Shown here in pieces: positions 59,201 to 64,000 of a stretch of 64,000 nt of DNA; position 1 is the first letter of the stretch; each line of letters starts with the position of its first letter. Where the stretch lies: assembly GCF_016834655.1 (NCBI RefSeq), contig NZ_JAENHP010000013.1, forward strand, positions 62,001 to 126,000, given 5' to 3'. The notes beneath the pieces are model-generated. The model worked only from the letters and a program-made list of their open reading frames with translations, did not search any database and was not told the DNA's origin. Position numbers and translations under genes: made by a program. Source of the DNA: Paractinoplanes ovalisporus. Lineage in GTDB: Bacteria > Actinomycetota > Actinomycetes > Mycobacteriales > Micromonosporaceae.

Positions 59201-62082
59201 GGGCGCACCATCGCCACCGGCAGCTCGGCCCGCTCGGCGGCGAGCCGGCGCAGCAGGTCGACGGTGGGTTCGGTGATCCGGTCGTCCTCGGCCGGGGCCG
59301 GAGCGGTGACGGCCTCCGGGCCGGCTGACGCCCAGGCGCCCTGGCCGACACCGCCCAGCACGTCGACCGCCGGCGCCTGATGACACGGGTTGGCCAGCAC
59401 GTCGAGCGGCCCGCTGAGGCTCACCTCGCGCCGGAGCCGGTCGTCGAAGAGTGCCGGCGGCAACCCGCCCGCACCCCGTACGTAGGCCGCGGCGACCACT
59501 CGCAGCGCGCTGACCAGCGTCTCGTCGTCGGTGTCGAGCGCCACCACCGGGACGTCGGTCGCCGCGGCGGCCAAGCGTGACAGCACCCGGCCCGGTCCGA
59601 TCTCGACCAGCAGGTCGGACTCGGCGGCGACAACGGCCAGCGCCTGGTGGAACAGCACCGGCGCGGTGATCTGCCGGCGCAGCAGCGCGGCGAGATCCTC
59701 GTCGGCCGCGATCGACCGCCCGGTGACGGTGGAGACGACCCGCCGGGTGACCGGGCCCAGGGGCATCTCGGCCAGCACCGCGGCGAAGGCCTCGGCGGCC
59801 GGTTCCACCAGCGGGGAGTGGAACGCCTCGGAGACGGCGAGCGGCGTCGCGGGCACCGACTCCCGGGTCGCCCGCCGGCACACCTCCTGCACCGCCTCGG
59901 CCGGACCGGACACCACCGTCTGCTCCGGGCCGTTGTAACCGCTGATCACCACCGGCAGCCCGTCGGTGAGCCGCTCCGCGTCGGCCGGGCCGCAGCCCAG
60001 GCCGGCCATCGCCCCGCCGCCGTCCGGCCGGGTCATCAGCTGTCCCCGGCGCGCGGCCAGCCGCAGCAGGGTGTCGTCGTCCATCGCGCCGCCCCAGCAC
60101 AGGGCGGCCAGCTCGCCCAGACTGTGCCCGGCCGCGACGGTGCCGCGCAGCCCGAGCACGTCGAGGGCGCGCAGCCCGGCCACGGACCCCGCGGCGATGC
60201 GGGGCTGAGCGACCGACGTGGCGATCAGGTCACCGCCGCGGGGCAGGTCCACCCGCCGGTACACCTCGCGGACCTCGGTGAAGCGGCGTGCCAGGGCACC
60301 GCCGGTGATACCCGATCCAGATCCCTGGCCGGGAAAGAGCAGCCCGATCCGGCCGGGGCCGGTGACGTGGCCGAGGAACACCCGGCCGTCCCCGTCCACC
60401 AGGCCGGTCTCGCCCTTGGCGAGCAGTTCGGCCAGGCGGCGCAGAAGACGGTCGGCGTCGTCGGGCGACGTGACCACCACGGCGGCCCGCAGCGGCCGGT
60501 CCCGGTTGCGGTCGCGCAGCGTCGCAGCGAGGTCGCCGAGCTGCGCGAACGACAGCCGACCGGCCACCTCGGCGACCTCGCCGACCTGGTCGCGCAGCCG
60601 CCCCAGGTCATCCGCGTCGAACGCGAGCAGCTCGGCGTCCTGGATGGAGCCGGTGAGGGCCGCGGTGCGCGGTGCGAGCCGGTCGGCCCGCCGCGGCTGT
60701 GGGTTCTCGATCACGACGTGGGTGTTGATGCCACCGAACCCCATCGCCGTCACCCCGGCCCGCACCGGCTGCCCGGACGGCCACGGCTCGGCCCGCGGCA
60801 GCGCCCGCAGCACGGCGTCCGGGCCGGTGAGCGGCTCCATCGGGTCGAAGCAGGCCACCGTCGGCGGCAGCACCTCGTGGTGCACCGCCTGCACCGCCTT
60901 GATGAAACCGGCCACCCCGGCGGCGGCCTTGGTGTGACCGATCATCGCCTTGATCGAGCCGATCGCGGCCGGCCCCGAGACCGGGCCGTCGGCCTGCCGG
61001 GCCCGGGCCAGGGCGGTGAGTTCCGTGGTGTCGCCGACCTTGGTGCCGGTGCCGTGGCCCTCGAACAGCGCGACGGTGCCGAGCGAGAACCCGGCCCGGT
61101 CGTACGCCCGGCGCAGCGCCAGCCGGTAGCCGTCGACCTCGGGCCGGGTGATGCCGCCCTTGCCGTCCGACGACACCCCCCACCCGGCGACCGTGGCGTA
61201 GACCCGGTGCCCGGCCGCGCGGGCCTCGGACTCCCGCATCAGCACGACCATCCCGCACCCCTCGCCCGGCCAGAAGCCGTTGGAGTCGCGGTCGTAGACC
61301 TTCATGTCGCCGGTGGCGAGGGCGCCCGTCTTGGCGAACCCGATGACCTCCATCGGGTCGATCGAGAGGTCGACCCCGCCGGCGATCGCCACGTCGGCGT
61401 CCCCGTCGACCAGCGACCGGCAGGCCGTGATGATCGACAGCAGGGACGACGAGCAGGCGCCGTCCACGACGTAGCCGCCGCCGCGCAGGTCGAAGTGGTT
61501 GCAGATGCGACCGGCGATGGTGTTCGACAGCGAACCGGCCAGGGTGTCCTCGTCGACCGGCGGGAACGGGGCCTTGTAGTCGGCCTCGAGCCGGTCGAGG
61601 AACTCCGCGATCCGGTCCTCGTCCCACTTCTGGTCGAGCAGGGCGGCGGCCACCGTGTGCCGCACGTAGGGCCAGCGCAGGCGCAGCTGAGCGGCCCGCG
61701 AGAACTCGCCGGTGAGGGTGTTGCCCACCACCACCGCCGTACGTTCGTGGGGCAGCCCGGCGCCCATCGGGAAGCCGGCGTCGGCCAGCGCCGCCGCGGC
61801 GACCTCGAGGGCCAGCCAGTGGCTCAGGTCGGTGGCCCGGAACGTGCTGCCGGCCACCTTGAAGGCGACCCGGTCGAACTCCCAGCCCTCGAGCACGGCG
61901 GCGTTGGCCGCATAGAACCGGTCGGGCGCGGCCGGGTCCGGTGACCAGTAGTCACGCAACGGCATCCGCTCGTCCGGCATCCGGCGGAACGCCCGGCGCC
62001 CGGCCAGCGCGTTCTCCCACAGTTCCCGGGGCGATGACGCGTCCGGATATCGGCAAGCCATGCCGACGACGGCGATCCTCAT
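56284..62082 (-). CDS. enediyne iterative type I polyketide synthase (KS-AT-ACP-KR-DH-PPTase)
   Basis: A 1932-residue enediyne PKS (PKSE), in the family's usual size. KS: Cys210 (DGACSSSLLS), His343 (EGHGTGT), His383 (IGHTKAAAG). AT: AGHSLGELAAL with Ser654. ACP: DDLHLSSITVG with the pantetheine Ser973; known PKSEs have Asn where Ser972 is. KR: TGGGKGI from 1206, Tyr1350. DH: His1480 in DHRLDDTLLFPAV. C-terminal PPTase: VAVDAEEV at 1827-1834 and W1870-x3-E1874-x3-K1878, so the protein activates its own ACP. It builds the polyene precursor of the warhead. ATG at 62082; the following genes overlap. Confidence 0.97.
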   Translation of the reverse strand: MRIAVVGMACRYPDASSPRELWENALAGRRAFRRMPDERMPLRDYWSPDPAAPDRFYAANAAVLEGWEFDRVAFKVAGSTFRATDLSHWLALEVAAAALADAGFPMGAGLPHERTAVVVGNTLTGEFSRAAQLRLRWPYVRHTVAAALLDQKWDEDRIAEFLDRLEADYKAPFPPVDEDTLAGSLSNTIAGRICNHFDLRGGGYVVDGACSSSLLSIITACRSLVDGDADVAIAGGVDLSIDPMEVIGFAKTGALATGDMKVYDRDSNGFWPGEGCGMVVLMRESEARAAGHRVYATVAGWGVSSDGKGGITRPEVDGYRLALRRAYDRAGFSLGTVALFEGHGTGTKVGDTTELTALARARQADGPVSGPAAIGSIKAMIGHTKAAAGVAGFIKAVQAVHHEVLPPTVACFDPMEPLTGPDAVLRALPRAEPWPSGQPVRAGVTAMGFGGINTHVVIENPQPRRADRLAPRTAALTGSIQDAELLAFDADDLGRLRDQVGEVAEVAGRLSFAQLGDLAATLRDRNRDRPLRAAVVVTSPDDADRLLRRLAELLAKGETGLVDGDGRVFLGHVTGPGRIGLLFPGQGSGSGITGGALARRFTEVREVYRRVDLPRGGDLIATSVAQPRIAAGSVAGLRALDVLGLRGTVAAGHSLGELAALCWGGAMDDDTLLRLAARRGQLMTRPDGGGAMAGLGCGPADAERLTDGLPVVISGYNGPEQTVVSGPAEAVQEVCRRATRESVPATPLAVSEAFHSPLVEPAAEAFAAVLAEMPLGPVTRRVVSTVTGRSIAADEDLAALLRRQITAPVLFHQALAVVAAESDLLVEIGPGRVLSRLAAAATDVPVVALDTDDETLVSALRVVAAAYVRGAGGLPPALFDDRLRREVSLSGPLDVLANPCHQAPAVDVLGGVGQGAWASAGPEAVTAPAPAEDDRITEPTVDLLRRLAAERAELPVAMVRPESRLLDDLHLSSITVGSVVNDVAARLGIPPAGAPLNFATASVRELADTLDEVRATVASGGATDPTVAGAATWARAWRVDDDPQPRPEPGETEPDGRWRLYSEPGEPWADELKHRMESAGAGAGVLVVLPTDCSVEHLDLALRGAQETMTGGAGERFVLVDADPGAAGLARTLRLERPGIRVTIVHAPRDERLAERVVAETRATRGFTEARYGDDGIRRVPTLRVMPVEAEHSHGPLGPDDVLLVTGGGKGITAECALALAGDSGARLAVVGRSDPGRDPELAANLERMSRHGLTVSYARADVTDAASVRNAVGTLTAELGPVTAVLHGAGRNEPAGLPQIDMAAVRSTFAPKLDGLRNVLAAVDAGGLKLLVSLGSIIGRAGLRGEAHYACANDWMARLTREVGEKHPGCRAICLEWSVWSGVGMGERLSVIENLTREGIAPITPAQGIEVLRRLVTDPAAPPSVVISGRTAGLDTIAYDRPELPLLRFVDRPLVWFPGAELVVETELSAGSDLYLADHRLDDTLLFPAVFGMEAMAQVAGALLDTGTAPGFSDVEFSRPVQVPPGGSTRIRIAATVTVPETVDVVIRSAETRFGVDHFRARLHYDGAVVPPGEPSPAGDAGSAVALDPATDLYGGLLFQGPKFQRLVRYHRAAARFADADLSLRPVAWFAGFLPDRLILGDPGVRDALMHGNQVGVPHATLLPTGIERIWSAGPALSGEGEVRFTATERRRDGDTYVYDVAVRDAAGDVLERWSGLTLRAVRTRHDGDGWTPALLGPYLERMTGELTGVSVGVAVEPDDPADADGAGGAIEIRRRRSARALVRITGAPLEVRYRPDGRPEIDGGDTVSTAHAANLTLAALGAGPVAVDAEEVVPRSVNEWRGLLGVHAGLLTDLVDEDSLQVAATRLWVAVECLQKAGEPPAAPLTVEPESRPGWQLFASGALRIATVDAALRDGPRRVVLGVLTKGPQR

Positions 62083-62112
62083 CTTGGTGCGAACCTCTCG
62101 ATCAGCGGAAAA

Positions 62113-63084
62113 CTAATGGCGTTCGGCCGGCGCCAGCTCCCGGCGCACGGCCTGCCGCCAGCGCTCGTACGCCGGCAGTCCGCCGGGGGTGCCCTCGCGG
62201 GGCCGGGTGCGGTCGCACACCTCCGCCGCCTGAGCCGCGGACAGGCCGCACAGCACCCGGGTGCCCAGGTCGACGTGCGGCACCACCAGCCCGGCCCGGG
62301 TCCGGGCCGAGGCCGCGAAGGCCGATCCCTGCGCCAGGTCACTGGCGTGGCGACCGGCCCGGCGCAGCAGTTCGGCCAGCTCGTGCCCGTCGGCGCCACC
62401 GGCGTAGGTGGCGGCCAGCCCGATCCCGCCATAGAGATCGGAACGGCGCTCGGGGGCGTAGGCCGCGGCGAGCTCGGTCACCCGCTCGACGTCGGTGCCG
62501 CCGACGAACCAGAGCGCCCGTCCGATGCCCTGGTCGATGGCGCGGGCCGCATAGCCTGCGGGATCCGGGTCCGGATAGGGGAATCGTGCCTCGCGGAACT
62601 GCTCGTGCACGTATCGCTGGGTGCGGAAGTAGGCCTGGTGGAAGCCGTAGCCGTCGAGGGCGAGCCAGCGCAGCAGCGGATCGGGCGCGTGCAGGGTCCG
62701 CCACCGGAACCGGGGCAGCCGCGCCATCGCCCAGCCCACCCCGACGTAGGCCATGTAGATGTGCCGATCTCCGCGCCCGGCCAGGAAGCCCTGGACGCGT
62801 CCACCGCCACCGACCGGGAGGCCGTCGCGCACGCCGAACCCCATCGCGGCCCCCTCATAGGCGAAACCGCGGAACCGCACCGGCACCGACTCGAGTTCGA
62901 ACTCCGCGTCACCCGGTTCCCGGGCCTCGGCGGCGGCGCCGTACCCCTGGAGGAAGCTGGCGCCGATGGTCTCCAGCAATTCGCGGCCCTCGGCGCTCTT
63001 CACATGGAAGCCGCGCACCGCCATCGACGTCTCTCTGATGGCCGGCGTCAGCACCCGGCGCCGCAGCGATCCCCAAGTTCCCAC
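62113..63084 (-). CDS. unbL: DUF1702 (UnbL-type) enediyne protein, copy 1
   Basis: A 323-residue protein of the DUF1702/UnbL family found only near enediyne PKSs. Marks: MAVRGFHVKSAEGRELLETIGASFLQGY, FRGFAYEGAAMGFGVRD, MAYVGVGWAMARLPR, WLALDGYGFHQAYFRTQ, ARAIDQGIGRALWFVGGTDVERV, GGIGLAATYAGG. The role is unknown. GTG start has AGGAGAACA upstream. It lies 30 bases before the PKS gene and 37 bases after a second copy. Confidence 0.92.
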   Translation of the reverse strand: MGTWGSLRRRVLTPAIRETSMAVRGFHVKSAEGRELLETIGASFLQGYGAAAEAREPGDAEFELESVPVRFRGFAYEGAAMGFGVRDGLPVGGGGRVQGFLAGRGDRHIYMAYVGVGWAMARLPRFRWRTLHAPDPLLRWLALDGYGFHQAYFRTQRYVHEQFREARFPYPDPDPAGYAARAIDQGIGRALWFVGGTDVERVTELAAAYAPERRSDLYGGIGLAATYAGGADGHELAELLRRAGRHASDLAQGSAFAASARTRAGLVVPHVDLGTRVLCGLSAAQAAEVCDRTRPREGTPGGLPAYERWRQAVRRELAPAERH

Positions 63085-63121
63085 TGTTCTCCTCTTCTCA
63101 TCGACATAGCGGCTCGGCTTC

Positions 63122-64000
63122 TCATCGGCTCAGCAGCTCGGCGGCCAGCCGGCTGCGGACACGGGACCGCCAGACCTCGTAGGCCGGCCGGTCGGACCCT
63201 TCGGCGGCGAGCCCCCCGGTCGCGACGTCGTCGGCGAGCTCGGAAGCGGCGGCCACGGCGAGGCCGGTCAGCACCTCGACCGCCGGAGCGGTGTGCGCGG
63301 GGACGGTGCCGGAGAACGAACGGGCCCGCGCGGCGAACACCGCACCCTGACCGCAGTCGGCCAGGTACGGCCCGGCCCGCCGCGCCATCTCCCGCAGGCC
63401 CTCGGCCTCGGCCCCGCCGGCGAAGGTCGCGGCCAGGCCCACACCGCTCCACAGGTCGCCGTGCCGGCCGGGATCGAAGCGTCCGACCGCGGCCGCCACC
63501 GCGGTCGGATCGGCTCCGTGGATGAACCACAGGGCCCGCCCGACGCCCTGATCGGCGGCGCGCGGGAAGTAGTCGGGGGCGTTGTCCCAGTCGTACGGCC
63601 GGGCCTTCTCCTGACCGTCGACCCAGCGCGCGGTGTCGAAATAGGCCCGGTCGAACCCGTAGCCGTCCACCGCGAGCCAGCTCATGGTCGGGTAGTAGGG
63701 GGTGCCGCCGAGATCGGGCACGATGCCACGCCACAGCGGCCGGGGCAGCCGGGCCATCGCGAACCCGATGCCGATGTAGTTGAGGAAGGTGTGCGGCCGG
63801 CCGGGCCCGATGAGCAGCTCCCGGGCCAGCCGGTTACGTCCCCCGGCCATCGCGCCCCGCACGGTCAGCGCCATGGTGGCTCCCTCGTAGGCGAAGCCGC
63901 GCAACTCCGGTTCGACCAGATCGAGCCGCAGCCGCAGCTCGTCGACGTCACGGACATCGGTGCCCCACTCGAAACCGCACACGACGGTCTGGGGGATGCG
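63122..64000 (-). CDS. DUF1702 (UnbL-type) enediyne protein, copy 2 (partial, continues past the window)
   Basis: About 293 residues to the stop at 63122; the frame is open at position 64000, with RIPQTVV just inside the edge, so the N-terminus is missing. It is clearly similar to copy 1: LRGFAYEGATMALTVRG, LNYIGIGFAMARLPRPLW, WLAVDGYGFDRAYFDT, ADQGVGRALWFIHGADP and SGVGLAATFAGGAEAEG. Tandem DUF1702 genes suggest duplication followed by specialisation, or a heteromeric pair. Confidence 0.9.
   Translation of the reverse strand, partial: RIPQTVVCGFEWGTDVRDVDELRLRLDLVEPELRGFAYEGATMALTVRGAMAGGRNRLARELLIGPGRPHTFLNYIGIGFAMARLPRPLWRGIVPDLGGTPYYPTMSWLAVDGYGFDRAYFDTARWVDGQEKARPYDWDNAPDYFPRAADQGVGRALWFIHGADPTAVAAAVGRFDPGRHGDLWSGVGLAATFAGGAEAEGLREMARRAGPYLADCGQGAVFAARARSFSGTVPAHTAPAVEVLTGLAVAAASELADDVATGGLAAEGSDRPAYEVWRSRVRSRLAAELLSR

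Noticed and set aside
57388..61944. 646- and 765-residue plus-strand frames
   Set aside because: Both are antisense to the PKS gene and lack domains.
1..64000. tRNA, rRNA or riboswitch genes
   Set aside because: I looked for tRNA-like cloverleaf ends, rRNA words and known leader motifs and saw none; a covariance-model search would settle it.

Overview
The window is very GC-rich (roughly 70% or more by eye), with a strong G/C third-position preference, frequent GTG/TTG starts and many ATGA/GTGA stop-start overlaps. With SARP/AfsR-type and DUF5753 (Scr1-type) regulators, an actinobacterial glgC/glgM pair and an enediyne locus, this points to a filamentous actinomycete. Micromonosporaceae such as Actinoplanes is my best guess, but it is an inference. 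I see no rRNA, tRNA, insertion sequence or CRISPR array.

Layout. 0-4.2 kb: a rhamnoside-use locus (start of an ABC solute-binding lipoprotein, GH78 alpha-L-rhamnosidase, divergent AraC regulator). 4.3-10 kb: a hydrophobic repeat protein, then a four-gene minus-strand operon with a PEP-synthase/rifampin-phosphotransferase-like enzyme that carries an N-terminal frameshift, a PH-like membrane protein, a TetR regulator and a cold-shock-like protein. 10-18.5 kb: housekeeping and accessory genes (lipoprotein, VOC protein, DUF6010, XRE/DUF5753 regulator, FKBP, membrane-anchored AA10 LPMO, a DUF4331 operon, a 165-bp palindromic element, AraC). 18.5-21 kb: glgC and the glgA/glgM-type synthase, divergent. 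21-32.5 kb: GHL10 hydrolase, SDR plus AraC, two tandem PARG-like (TIGR02452) genes, DUF402, GNAT, a UbiA prenyltransferase, an 893-aa AfsR-type regulator preceded by a 32-bp repeat array, and a secreted lipase.

32.6-64 kb (to the window end) is an enediyne biosynthetic gene cluster. Its core is the iterative enediyne polyketide synthase (KS-AT-ACP-KR-DH-PPTase, 56.3-62.1 kb), with the hot-dog thioesterase, flavin reductase and P450 coupled behind it and two tandem DUF1702 (UnbL-type) genes before it. UnbV and UnbU follow after a long regulatory gap. The SgcJ/EcaC-family protein, the SgcF-type epoxide hydrolase, the separate flavin reductase and the MFS exporter resemble nine-membered enediyne loci (C-1027, neocarzinostatin). 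The cluster continues past position 64000, and no apoprotein gene was seen.

The unusual part is 42.5-46.8 kb: five overlapping genes encode a cysteine desulfurase, an FGE/EgtB-fold protein, a MoaD/ThiS-like sulfur carrier ending in GG, a quinone-oxidoreductase-like enzyme and an RmlA-type nucleotidyltransferase. This looks like a dedicated sulfur-delivery and tailoring module inside an enediyne cluster and is the best candidate for new chemistry here. Two FAD monooxygenase paralogues, two AraC-like regulators with the HTH at the N-terminus, an acyltransferase-3 and a YaaA/DUF1801 pair complete the set.
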